Source: JACKII01 sp041687435 (GTDB lineage Bacteria > Pseudomonadota > Alphaproteobacteria > Bin95). Taken from it: a stretch of DNA of 22,788 nt. How positions within the stretch are numbered: the first letter of the stretch is position 1; each line of letters begins with the position of its first letter. Location of the stretch: the NCBI GenBank assembly GCA_041687435.1, contig JAWLBX010000037.1, positions 1-22,788 of the forward strand. Direction: 5' to 3'. Made by a program: the position numbers and the translations under genes. Shown here piece after piece: positions 15,700 through 22,788 of the stretch. A model generated the notes under the pieces. That model did not search any database. It saw only the letters and a program-made list of their open reading frames with translations, and had not been told where the DNA came from.

Positions 15700-16342
15700 G
15701 CGGACGGCGCGGCTCCAATGCGGTGATCACGACAATTGCAGCCTGTGGGTCGGTAACGCTGGGCGTGCTGGACCATTCGAAGCTCCAATCGCTCTCGGCA
15801 GCGGCTATTTCCTCCCGCCAGGACTGCCCCTTCAAGAACACCAAGCGGCTGTCGCGGTCAACCAATGGCGACGCCCAGGCGAGCAATTGGCCTAATGCAG
15901 CGCAGGCTCGCGCCGTAACGGCCGCCACCGGCGCCAGGGTGCACAGGGCCGGGTCTTCGATCCGGCAGGTGTGGACCGTAACCGCGGTGCCGGTTTGTGC
16001 CGCAACATAGCGCAGAAAGCCAGCCTTGCGCTGATTCGATTCGATCAGATGCACCGGGCCAATTCCGGCCATCGCGATGATCAAGCCCGGAAACCCAGCG
16101 CCGCTGCCGAAATCCACGATCGGGCGCTCCGGCGCCGCCGGCAACAGCGGCAACGCCTGCCAGCTATCGAGGAAATGCCGCTGCCAAACCGAATCGAGTG
16201 TGGAAGGCGCCACGAGATTCGTCTTGCGCTGCCACAGGCGCAACTGATCCGCATAAAACTGCAAGCCCGCGGTCATACTCTCGGAAACCGGGCGAATTAC
16301 AGCCATCGCCGCCATCGCCGCCTGATCGGTCGGTACAGGCAC
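15686..16342 (-). CDS. rsmG: 16S rRNA (guanine-N7) methyltransferase RsmG (GidB)
   Basis: This 218-residue S-adenosylmethionine enzyme methylates N7 of G527 (E. coli numbering) in the 530 loop of 16S rRNA; loss of RsmG gives low-level streptomycin resistance in several bacteria. The SAM-binding motif is VDFGSGAGFPGLIIA (76-90). Also visible are RHFLDSW (55-61), the HLIESNQRKAGFLRYV segment following the methionine-binding loop, and the TARACAALGQLL segment. The start is uncertain: GTG at 16342, five bases after the mnmG stop, fits operon spacing, but ATG codons at 16315 and 16306 are possible and would give 209 or 206 residues. It sits between mnmG and parA, as in most alphaproteobacteria. 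Confidence 0.95.
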   Translation of the reverse strand: MPVPTDQAAMAAMAVIRPVSESMTAGLQFYADQLRLWQRKTNLVAPSTLDSVWQRHFLDSWQALPLLPAAPERPIVDFGSGAGFPGLIIAMAGIGPVHLIESNQRKAGFLRYVAAQTGTAVTVHTCRIEDPALCTLAPVAAVTARACAALGQLLAWASPLVDRDSRLVFLKGQSWREEIAAAESDWSFEWSSTPSVTDPQAAIVVITALEPRRPHDPT

Positions 16343-16347
16343 GGGCC

Positions 16348-18204
16348 TTAAGCCGCCGCGCGCTGGGGCCGACGTTTCACATGGCGCAGCAGCGCGACCA
16401 ATCCGGCCGGCGTAATGCCAGGAATCCGACCGGCCGCGCCCAAGGTCGCCGGGCGCGTGCGAAGCAACTTCTGGCGTTCCTCGGTCGAAATGCCGGCGAC
16501 GCCGGCATAATCAAGATCAAGTGGCAGCAGCAAATCCTCGTCCTGGCGGTATCGGGCGATATCCTGAATTTCGCGCTGCAAATACCCCTGGTAGTGCGCC
16601 TCTATGCCGAGCTGGTTGAGAATTTTCGGCGCGATGCCGCCAAGCTCCGGCCAAATCGCCAACACTTTATCCGGCTCGCTGCGATGCCGGGCGAGAATAT
16701 CCCAGGCAGTGCGGGTGCGACCGTCGGCTTTCTCCGATAATCCATGCTCCGCCAGATCCTGAGCTCTCGCAGTGAACGATTGCAAGCGGGCCTTGCCATT
16801 GGCCAGCGCCTGCTCCTTGGCCTGGAATGCGGCGGCGCGCTCTGCCTCTACCAGACCCAGTTCCATGCCGCGCGGTGTCAGCCGCTGGTCGGCGTTGTCT
16901 GCGCGCATGGACAGGCGGTATTCGGCGCGCGAGGTAAACATGCGGTAGGGTTCGTCAACGCCGCGGGTGACGAGGTCGTCGATCAACACGCCCAGATAGC
17001 CGTCGGCCCGGTCGAACACGACACCATCCTGAGCCCCGGCCCGGCGGGCCGCGTTCAGGCCTGCGACCAACCCCTGCGCCGCGGCCTCCTCATAGCCGGT
17101 GGTACCGTTGATCTGGCCGGCGAGAAACAGGTTGCGCAGCCGTTTGGTCTCCAGCGTCGGCGCCAGTTCGCGCGGATCGATGTAATCGTACTCGATGGCA
17201 TAGCCAGGCCGCACCATCTCCACCCGCTCCAGGCCGGGAATGGTGCGCAGAAACGCCAGCTGCACGTCCTGCGGTAGCGAGGTGCTGATGCCGTTCGGGT
17301 AGACCAAGTCGGTGTCGAGGCCTTCCGGCTCCAGAAAGATCTGGTGGTTGTCGCGGTCGGGAAACCGCATCACCTTGTCTTCGATCGACGGGCAATAGCG
17401 CGGGCCCGGCCCGGCAAGGCGGCCGGCATACATGGCCGTGCGATGCACATTCTCCCGCACCAGCGCGTGCCCGGCGGGGGTGGTGCGGGTAATGAAGCAC
17501 GGCACCTGCGGGTTGACGATGACCAGGGTCAGTGTTGATAGCGGCTCCGCCGGCTCGTCGCCCGGCTGCAACTGGCAGGCGGCATAATCGATGGTTTTGG
17601 TATCGAGCCGGGCGGGCGTGCCGGTTTTCAGCCGCTGCAACTGAAAGCCTGCGGCCAGGAATGCAGCCGACAACCCATTGCTGGCAGGCTCGCCAAAGCG
17701 GCCGGCCGGCGTCTGCTCTTCGCCGATATGGATGACACCACGCAGGAACGTGCCGGTGGTGATGACGACGGCAGCCGCGCGGTAAGACTTGCCGGACTCG
17801 CACACCACACCTTCAACCGTGTTTTGCCGGCAGATCAGACCGGTGGCGGGGTCGGCAATGATGGTCAGGTTCGGCCACTGCCGCAGCGCCTGCTGCACCG
17901 CATGTTTGTACAGTTTCCGGTCCGCCTGCACCCGCGGGCCATGCACCGCCGGGCCCTTGCTGCGGTTCAACAGGCGGAATTGAATGCCGGCAGCATCGCT
18001 CGCCCGGCCGATCACACCGTCGAGCGCGTCGATCTCGCGGATCAAATGGCCCTTGCCGACGCCGCCCATGGCCGGATTGCACGACATTTCGCCAATGGTA
18101 TCGGCCCGATGGGTCACCAGCGCGACCTTCGCGCCAAGGCGTGCCGCAGCGGCCGCCGCCTCGGTTCCGGCGTGGCCGCCGCCAATGACAATGACGTCGT
18201 ACAT
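16348..18204 (-). CDS. mnmG: tRNA uridine-5-carboxymethylaminomethyl modification enzyme MnmG (GidA)
   Basis: This 618-residue FAD protein forms a complex with MnmE and builds the cmnm5/nm5 group on U34 of tRNAs reading NNA/NNG codons, using methylene-tetrahydrofolate, NADH and glycine or ammonium. The FAD fold starts directly with VIVIGGGHAGTEAA (4-17). The family motif CNPAMGGVGKGH is at 42-53. The functionally important cysteine is Cys271 in PGPRYCPSIEDKVMRFPD. NGTTGYEEAAAQGLVAG lies near 365, and the C-terminal MnmE-binding region ends in a short basic tail. The start ATG at 18204 fits the family N-terminus and has GAGGA eight bases upstream; an in-frame ATG 48 bases earlier would overlap the parS-like palindrome and is unlikely. 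Confidence 0.97.
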   Translation of the reverse strand: MYDVIVIGGGHAGTEAAAAAARLGAKVALVTHRADTIGEMSCNPAMGGVGKGHLIREIDALDGVIGRASDAAGIQFRLLNRSKGPAVHGPRVQADRKLYKHAVQQALRQWPNLTIIADPATGLICRQNTVEGVVCESGKSYRAAAVVITTGTFLRGVIHIGEEQTPAGRFGEPASNGLSAAFLAAGFQLQRLKTGTPARLDTKTIDYAACQLQPGDEPAEPLSTLTLVIVNPQVPCFITRTTPAGHALVRENVHRTAMYAGRLAGPGPRYCPSIEDKVMRFPDRDNHQIFLEPEGLDTDLVYPNGISTSLPQDVQLAFLRTIPGLERVEMVRPGYAIEYDYIDPRELAPTLETKRLRNLFLAGQINGTTGYEEAAAQGLVAGLNAARRAGAQDGVVFDRADGYLGVLIDDLVTRGVDEPYRMFTSRAEYRLSMRADNADQRLTPRGMELGLVEAERAAAFQAKEQALANGKARLQSFTARAQDLAEHGLSEKADGRTRTAWDILARHRSEPDKVLAIWPELGGIAPKILNQLGIEAHYQGYLQREIQDIARYRQDEDLLLPLDLDYAGVAGISTEERQKLLRTRPATLGAAGRIPGITPAGLVALLRHVKRRPQRAAA

Positions 18205-18244
18205 AACCCTTGTCCTCAATCCGGCAGCTTCAAACAGGCGCCGG

Positions 18245-18260
18245 GGTTTCACATGAAACC
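18245..18260. promoter_or_regulatory. parS: parS-like ParB-binding palindrome
   Basis: GGTTTCACATGAAACC has perfect 7-base inverted arms around a CA centre. The inner 14 bases differ at a single position from the bacterial parS core GTTTCACGTGAAAC. It is entirely non-coding, in the 60-base gap between the mnmE stop (18265) and the mnmG start (18204), close to parAB, where chromosomal parS sites are commonly found. The two-base centre rules out an RNA hairpin, so DNA-protein recognition is the better reading. The central deviation leaves some doubt about affinity. Confidence 0.6.
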
Positions 18261-18264
18261 TTTT

Positions 18265-19596
18265 TCACTTTCCGATACAAAATTCACGGAAGATGATGTC
18301 CAGCATGTGTTCCACATGGGATGCGCCCACCACCTCGTCCAGCGCCCGGATAGCATGATCCAGCGCCGATGCCAAAATTTCTTCGGAAGCATCCGCATCC
18401 TGCCAGAGGTCGAGCGCTCTGGACGCTACGGCAATGGCGGTCTGATGGCGGCTGCGCTGGATCACGCCATGCTCGCCCCGGCTGGCCAGATCGCGCGCGG
18501 TCTCCAGGATGACCCGGCGCAGCCGGTCCACGCCCTCGCCTTGCGCGGCCGAGCCGGTGATACCCTCCGCAGGCGCGCTGCTGCCCGCCAGGTCGGCCTT
18601 GTTCCAGAACACTAGCCGCTTGCCGGCCGGAAAATCGGCGGCTGGTCCGGTATCAGTATCGGCCGACAAGTCCGACAAGTCCCGCACTTCAATACACAGA
18701 TCGGCGCGCTGCATCATCGCCTGGGCCCGGCGAACGCCTTCGGCTTCAATCGCATCTCCGGTTTCGCGCAGCCCCGCGGTATCAGCGATCACAACGAGAT
18801 AGCCGCCAAGGTCGAGCGTGATCTCCACCACGTCGCGGGTCGTGCCCGGTATGGCAGAGACAATAGCGGCTTCCCGCCCTGCGATGGCATTGAGCAGGGT
18901 GGATTTTCCGACATTCGGCGGGCCGACAATGGCGACGTGCAGACCTTCGCGCACGGCGAACCCTGCCGCCGCGTCGGCAAGCGCTGCACGCATTGCCCTG
19001 ACCACAGCCAGAACCGTCGCCTGCGCTTCTGCCAGCAGATCGGCGGGCACGTCCTCATCCACAAAATCGATCATGGTTTCGGTAAGCGCGCGGGCGCGCA
19101 GCAGCCGGTCGCGCCAGTCCAGAATGGTCCTGTGTGCCTCACCGCCCGCTGCCGATAACGCCTGTCGCCGTTGCGCGGCGGTACGGGCGCGCACGAGGTC
19201 AGCCAACCCCTCAACCGCGGTCAGGTCGAGCCGGCCGCGATCGAACGCCCGTCTGGTGAACTCGCCCTCGCGCGCCTGCCGGCAACCTGGTTGGCGTAGA
19301 ATGGCGGCAAGCGTATCGGCGACGATGGCCGGGCCGCCGTGCAGGTGCAGTTCGACCACATCCTCCCCGGTAAAGCTGTGCGGAGCCACGAACCGCACGG
19401 CCAGGGCACGATCGAGCAATTCGCCAGAGGCTGGATCGCGGACAGCGCGCAGGGCCATGCGGCGCGGCTCCGGCAAAGGTTGGCTCGTCACTGACTCCAG
19501 TATGGGAAAGGCCGCTGTGCCGGACAGGCGCAGCACGGCAACACCGGCAGGGGTGCTGCCGCTAGCCAGAGCAACGATGGTGTCTTGTGAGTGCAT
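18265..19596 (-). CDS. mnmE: tRNA modification GTPase MnmE (TrmE)
   Basis: This 443-residue protein is the GTPase partner of MnmG in U34 tRNA modification. The N-terminal tetrahydrofolate-binding domain (1-about 118) begins DTIVALASGSTPAGVAVLRLSG. A helical domain follows, interrupted by a G domain with P-loop GPPNVGKS (225-232), the K-loop/G2 region IPGTTRD (249-255), G3 DTAGLRET (272-279) and G4 NKAD (332-335). The protein ends in the invariant CIGK, whose cysteine is needed for modification activity. The start ATG at 19596 matches the usual N-terminus; the open frame extends to 19716 but that part has no family similarity. Length is normal for alphaproteobacteria. It is followed by mnmG after 60 bases. 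Confidence 0.97.
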   Translation of the reverse strand: MHSQDTIVALASGSTPAGVAVLRLSGTAAFPILESVTSQPLPEPRRMALRAVRDPASGELLDRALAVRFVAPHSFTGEDVVELHLHGGPAIVADTLAAILRQPGCRQAREGEFTRRAFDRGRLDLTAVEGLADLVRARTAAQRRQALSAAGGEAHRTILDWRDRLLRARALTETMIDFVDEDVPADLLAEAQATVLAVVRAMRAALADAAAGFAVREGLHVAIVGPPNVGKSTLLNAIAGREAAIVSAIPGTTRDVVEITLDLGGYLVVIADTAGLRETGDAIEAEGVRRAQAMMQRADLCIEVRDLSDLSADTDTGPAADFPAGKRLVFWNKADLAGSSAPAEGITGSAAQGEGVDRLRRVILETARDLASRGEHGVIQRSRHQTAIAVASRALDLWQDADASEEILASALDHAIRALDEVVGASHVEHMLDIIFREFCIGK

Positions 19597-19805
19597 GAAT
19601 GGTCTCAAAAAATGGTGAGGCCGGACAACCGGCCTGCAATCCCGCACTGGCTGCGGGGTTTCGTCAACGGCTGGCGGCGCCTCCTTCGTCTGCAATCCAT
19701 CTGAATTGCCACGCACTATTCACCCCAGCCCGATTGGGCAATTGCAACAGAGCGGGGTGCAACAGCGCGGAAACCGTTCGGCAGTGTGCTCGCTTGGGTT
19801 GCGGC
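19597..19805 (-). other. mnmE leader region with two hairpins
   Basis: This 209-base gap between the TPR gene and mnmE contains no convincing gene. Read on the minus strand it has a first hairpin CCCGCA/TGCGGG (19641-19657, 5-base loop). A second follows, AGGCCGG-TTGT-CCGGCCT (19618-19635), with six T residues (19607-19612) five bases further on, ending ten bases before the mnmE ATG. This looks like a terminator for the TPR gene or an attenuator in the mnmE leader. Confidence 0.4.
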
Positions 19806-20243
19806 TTACTTTTGTGCGTCTATCGCCTTGGCCAGGGTCTGGTACTCCGCACAGCCGGTTCCGCAAATCTCAGCCAGTTTCTGCAGCTGTTCCTGCGCTT
19901 TTTCCGGTTCGCCCGTTTGCAAATACAGTTCGCCAAGATACTCCAGCGCGCCGGCATGGGCGGGATCGAGCCGCAGCGCCCGATCATAGGCGGCTTTTGC
20001 TTCCGCAAACCGGCCGAGATTGCGCTGGCTATAGCCCATCAGGTTGAAACCATCCGGATCCCAGGGCGATTTTTCAGTGTATTCTTGGAGCTTTTCCACC
20101 GCCATATCAAGCTTCTGCTCGGCAATCAGCTTTTCGATATCCGGCAGGTTCACGCTGTCGCCGCCGCTCATCATGGCGCTGGCGGGACTGGCGGCCAGCA
20201 ATCCCAATGCCACCATCAGGGCAGCGAATGAACGGCTCGGCAT
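19806..20243 (-). CDS. Exported tetratricopeptide-repeat protein
   Basis: This 145-residue protein has a signal peptide (MPSRSFAALMVALGLLAASPASA, cleavage after about residue 23) and so is expected in the periplasm. The mature part holds two to three TPR helices pairs: PDGFNLMGYSQRNLGRFAEA followed by YDRALRLDPAHAGALEYLG, then ELYLQTGEPEKAQEQLQKL. A conserved-looking pair Cys127 and Cys131 (ICGTGCAEYQTL) sits near the C-terminus and could form a disulphide. TPRs mediate protein-protein contacts; the partner is unknown. It lies between the NIPSNAP gene and mnmE on the same strand, with about 100 bases to the former. There is no enzymatic motif. Confidence 0.88.
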   Translation of the reverse strand: MPSRSFAALMVALGLLAASPASAMMSGGDSVNLPDIEKLIAEQKLDMAVEKLQEYTEKSPWDPDGFNLMGYSQRNLGRFAEAKAAYDRALRLDPAHAGALEYLGELYLQTGEPEKAQEQLQKLAEICGTGCAEYQTLAKAIDAQK

Positions 20244-20342
20244 CGCTCAATTCCTTCAGCTGTTGCAGAGGACCCCACCGGCTCGGCAGCGACCGCTCCC
20301 AAAATGGGGCAGCCGCAACCGTTCCGCAAGCACACAATAAGG

Positions 20343-20978
20343 TTACTGCAGCGGCGAGTGAGCCGACGGCAACATCAGCACGTTGTTCATTTCCTCGATC
20401 AGCGGCCCGCCCTCTTTCAGGAAAGCCTGCCATTGCGGATCTTGCGTTGCCGCAGTGCGGGCCTGCATACGCGCGTCGAAATCCTTATAGGCCCAGATAT
20501 GGCAGACCTCGTTCGGCTGGCCCGCTTCCGTCGTCCAGAGGCCGACAATCTTCGAGTATTTCTCCCGCACCGTTAGCGCATTGGTGAACAGGTCGAGCCA
20601 GCGCTTCATCGCGCCGACCTGCAGCCGGTAATAGCGGAATTCGTAAATATTGCTCGGGTCCGCCGGCGCCACCGGGCCGATGATCGGGTTCAGCAGACGA
20701 ATATCCTGGCGCAGGATGATCGGGCGCATCAGAGGCAGGTATTCATTGGTCCACCGCTGGTTCTGCGCCAACGCCTTCCGCCGCTCTTCCCGGTGCGCGA
20801 AGCTGTCATAGCTCCAGAGATGCATGACCTGGTTGAGCGGGCCGACTTCCGGCAGCCAATATCCTTCCAGCTTGCCGTAATCGTCGCCGCGGATATCGCG
20901 GGCGGTCTCACCAGAATTCTTGGCGGCCAGCGGGGCCTGGCCGGCGCGAAATGTATAGGTGCGGAGTTCGTGCAGCAC
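20343..20978 (-). CDS. NIPSNAP-family protein with two tandem domains
   Basis: This 211-residue protein contains two ferredoxin-like (dimeric alpha-beta-barrel) NIPSNAP domains. The first starts at HELRTYTFRAG (3-13) with VMHLWSYDSFAHREERRKAL in its second half. The second starts at YEFRYYRLQVGAMKRWLDLF (about 111-130), with EVCHIWAYKDFDARMQARTAA. NIPSNAP proteins are found from bacteria to mitochondria, and their bacterial biochemical role is not settled; they frequently lie beside catabolic genes. There is no signal peptide, so it is cytoplasmic. The start ATG at 20978 fits the domain beginning. It is divergent from the dienelactone-hydrolase-like gene, sharing a 176-base control region, which suggests joint regulation. 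Confidence 0.9.
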   Translation of the reverse strand: MLHELRTYTFRAGQAPLAAKNSGETARDIRGDDYGKLEGYWLPEVGPLNQVMHLWSYDSFAHREERRKALAQNQRWTNEYLPLMRPIILRQDIRLLNPIIGPVAPADPSNIYEFRYYRLQVGAMKRWLDLFTNALTVREKYSKIVGLWTTEAGQPNEVCHIWAYKDFDARMQARTAATQDPQWQAFLKEGGPLIEEMNNVLMLPSAHSPLQ

Positions 20979-21154
20979 GGGAAAAAGCCTTCTACGGGTC
21001 GAGGGAAACAGAGGCCGTCAGTCTCACCACTTCCACACATCCGCGCAAGAGCCATCACGGCCCGATTTCCCAGCCGATGATTGCACCCAAACGCCGAAAA
21101 CCGCATAGTCCCCGCGGGTTTCCCCTCTAACGTATCAATCAGGAGGCACACCAA

Positions 21155-21859
21155 ATGCTGAATTGGGTTCAAATTCCCGCCCGCGACGGCGGCACGTTCG
21201 ATGCCCATCTTGTGCGCCCATCCGGTAGTGGCGCTGCCGGAGTCGTCGTCTGCATCCAGGAAATTTTCGGCGTCAACCATGCCATGCGCGACATCGCCCA
21301 GGAGTGGGCCGACAAGGGGTATATCGCCATTGCGCCAGACCTGTTCTGGCGGCAGGAACCGCATGTCGATATCACGGATGCGAGCGAGGCCGAATGGAAG
21401 AAGGCCTTCGAGCTCTATCAGGGGTTTGATGTGGACAAAGGGGTCGACGACCTGAAGGCCACCGTCGACTATGCTCGCAAGCTGGATGGCAGCAATGGCA
21501 AGGTTGGCACCGTCGGTTTCTGCCTGGGCGGCAAGATGGCCTACCTGATGGCCTGCCGGTCCGACACCGACTGCAATGTCGGTTACTACGGTGTCGGCAT
21601 TGAGGACCTGCTGGACGAGGCCGCCAAGATCAAAGCGCCGCTGGTTCTGCACATTGCCGAGGAAGACGGCTTCGTGCCGAAGGAGGCTCAGGCCAAAGTG
21701 AAGGAAGGCTTGGCTGGCAACCCGAACGTCATGATCCACAGCTATCCCGGCATGGATCACGCCTTCGCCCGCATCGGCGGCAAACCCTATAACAAGGAAA
21801 ATGCCGACCTTGCCAATGGCCGCACGGCAGAAGTATTCGCCAAGGCATTGAGGGACTGA
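21155..21859 (+). CDS. Dienelactone hydrolase family protein
   Basis: This 234-residue cytoplasmic alpha/beta hydrolase has the carboxymethylenebutenolidase fold. The catalytic triad falls at the canonical positions: Cys123 in GFCLGG, Asp171 in EEDGFVP and His202 in GMDHAFAR. The cysteine-activating Glu36 is present in CIQEIFGVN. The length is typical. True dienelactone hydrolases open the lactone ring in chlorocatechol degradation, but many homologues act on other esters or lactones, and no chlorocatechol genes are present, so the substrate is left open. It has a strong AGGAGG ribosome-binding site eight bases before the ATG. It is a single-gene transcription unit ending in a clear intrinsic terminator, divergent from the NIPSNAP gene and convergent with rho. 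Confidence 0.92.
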   Translation: MLNWVQIPARDGGTFDAHLVRPSGSGAAGVVVCIQEIFGVNHAMRDIAQEWADKGYIAIAPDLFWRQEPHVDITDASEAEWKKAFELYQGFDVDKGVDDLKATVDYARKLDGSNGKVGTVGFCLGGKMAYLMACRSDTDCNVGYYGVGIEDLLDEAAKIKAPLVLHIAEEDGFVPKEAQAKVKEGLAGNPNVMIHSYPGMDHAFARIGGKPYNKENADLANGRTAEVFAKALRD

Positions 21860-21904
21860 GAAGCTTTTAAGCCGGTCCCTGACGGGACAGGTTAAATTGT
21901 GGTA

Positions 21905-21939
21905 AACCCGGAACCGTTTGGCGGCTCCGGGTTTTTTTT
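21905..21939 (+). terminator. Rho-independent terminator after the dienelactone hydrolase gene
   Basis: AACCCGGAACCG (21905-21916) pairs with CGGCTCCGGGTT (21922-21933) across a 5-base loop, with one A-C mismatch, and is followed by a T8 run at 21932-21939. It starts 45 bases after the stop codon. The last T bases overlap the stop codon of the oppositely directed rho gene. Confidence 0.9.
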
Positions 21940-22788
21940 ACTGGTTCATGGACTGGAAAAAGTCGGTGTTACTTTTGCTTTCCTTCAGCTTGGTCAGCAG
22001 GAATTCCATCGCATCCTGCGGCCCCATCGGCATCAGCACGCGGCGCAACACCCACATCTTCTGCAGTTCCTGACGGCTGACCAGCAATTCTTCCTTACGG
22101 GTTCCGGACTTGCCGATGTCAATCGCCGGCCAGGTGCGCTTGTCAGCCAGCTTGCGGTCCAGCACGATTTCACTGTTACCGGTGCCTTTGAACTCTTCGA
22201 AGATCACCTCATCCATGCGGCTGCCTGTGTCGATCAGAGCGGTGGCGATAATGGAGAGCGAGCCGCCTTCCTCGATATTCCGCGCGGCGCCGAAAAATCG
22301 CTTGGGCCGTTGCAAGGCGTTCGCATCGACACCACCGGTTAGCACCTTGCCGGACGAGGGTACGACGGTGTTATAGGCACGGGCCAAACGGGTGATCGAG
22401 TCGAGCAGAATGACCACATCACGCTTGTATTCAACCAGCCGTTTCGCCTTCTCCAGCACCATCTCTGTCACTTGGACATGACGGGCGGCGACCTCGTCGA
22501 AGGTGGAGGCGATGACCTCGCCATTGACCGAGCGCTGCATATCCGTCACCTCCTCCGGCCGCTCGTCGATGAGCAGCACGATAAGGTAGATCTCTGGATT
22601 ATTCTCGGTGATGGCGTGGGCAATATTTTGCAACATCACCGTCTTGCCGGTGCGGGGCGGCGCCACGATCAGCGCACGCTGGCCCTTGCCCAGCGGGGAG
22701 ATCAGGTCGATCACCCGGGTGACATTGCTGTTTTCGTTCGGTTTATCGAACTCCAGCTTCAGCTTCTGGTCCGGGTAAAGCGGTGTCA
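21938..22788 (-). CDS. rho: Transcription termination factor Rho, N-terminus outside window
   Basis: This is the C-terminal two thirds (about 283 residues) of the hexameric RNA-dependent ATPase that ends transcription at Rho-dependent sites. The frame is open to the window edge, where it reads TPLYPDQKLKLEF, so the true start lies beyond 22788. Walker A is APPRTGKT (about residues 44-51 of the visible part), followed by the DERPEEVTDM loop and Walker B VVILLDSITRLARAYN. The Q-loop/R-loop region follows: SGKVLTGGVDANALQRPKRFFGAARN (in two parts), then GTGNSEIVLDRKLA with the RNA-binding secondary site, and LLTKLKESKSN near the end. No truncation or frameshift is seen in the visible part. rho upstream of mnmE is a known alphaproteobacterial neighbourhood. 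Confidence 0.97.
   Translation of the reverse strand, partial: TPLYPDQKLKLEFDKPNENSNVTRVIDLISPLGKGQRALIVAPPRTGKTVMLQNIAHAITENNPEIYLIVLLIDERPEEVTDMQRSVNGEVIASTFDEVAARHVQVTEMVLEKAKRLVEYKRDVVILLDSITRLARAYNTVVPSSGKVLTGGVDANALQRPKRFFGAARNIEEGGSLSIIATALIDTGSRMDEVIFEEFKGTGNSEIVLDRKLADKRTWPAIDIGKSGTRKEELLVSRQELQKMWVLRRVLMPMGPQDAMEFLLTKLKESKSNTDFFQSMNQ

Noticed and set aside
16374..16384. GTTTCACATGG, a one-sided parS-like match inside the mnmG 3' end
   Set aside because: Only one arm matches and the sequence encodes the basic C-terminal tail of MnmG; not called as a site by itself.
18308..18319. TGTTCCACATGG, another one-sided parS-like match inside mnmE
   Set aside because: The second arm is degenerate and the sequence encodes a conserved part of the MnmE C-terminus.
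21432..21440. TGTGGACAA, one base from a DnaA box
   Set aside because: It is a single isolated match within the hydrolase coding sequence; no cluster of DnaA boxes or AT-rich unwinding region is present, so the origin is not in this window.

Overview
The window is GC-rich, densely coded chromosomal DNA. It carries the conserved cluster mnmE-mnmG-rsmG-parA-parB on the minus strand with rho further upstream, an arrangement typical of Alphaproteobacteria and usually found not far from the chromosomal replication origin. The codon bias, the large number of antisense open frames, the 'FEYSTTKG' ferredoxin-NADP reductase, and an accessory set rich in CaiB/BaiF CoA-transferases and acyl-CoA dehydrogenase all suggest a Rhodospirillales-like alphaproteobacterium. 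The species cannot be named from this sequence alone.

Left part (1-4909): a partial MFS exporter (minus) is divergent from an uncharacterised, internally duplicated membrane protein (plus). This converges on a glutaminase (minus), which is divergent from a GMC-family FAD oxidoreductase (plus).

Middle part (4910-11772): an acyl-CoA dehydrogenase and an orphan sensor histidine kinase are on the minus strand. They are divergent from an operon of three tightly packed class III CoA-transferase paralogues on the plus strand. A 12-bp perfect palindrome lies in the divergent control region. With the GMC oxidoreductase this looks like a catabolic locus for an organic acid or alcohol activated as a CoA thioester; the substrate cannot be deduced. 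The third CoA-transferase has Glu where the family has its catalytic Asp.

Right part (11773-22788): a small exported His/Arg-rich protein (plus) ends in a hairpin. From the other side comes the minus-strand housekeeping run: mnmE, mnmG, rsmG, parA, parB, a thioredoxin-reductase-like ferredoxin/flavodoxin-NADP reductase and a CBS-pair protein. These genes join tRNA wobble modification, 16S rRNA methylation and chromosome partitioning. A near-consensus parS-like palindrome sits in the mnmE-mnmG gap. Upstream of mnmE are a periplasmic TPR protein, a two-domain NIPSNAP protein, a divergent dienelactone-hydrolase-family enzyme with a strong intrinsic terminator, and the C-terminal two thirds of rho.

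No tRNA, rRNA, CRISPR array, transposase, prophage gene or recognised defence system was seen. No gene-free stretch exceeds about 210 bases. The largest gaps (3151-3316, 8044-8218, 19597-19805, 20979-21154) are ordinary control regions, discussed where they hold something.
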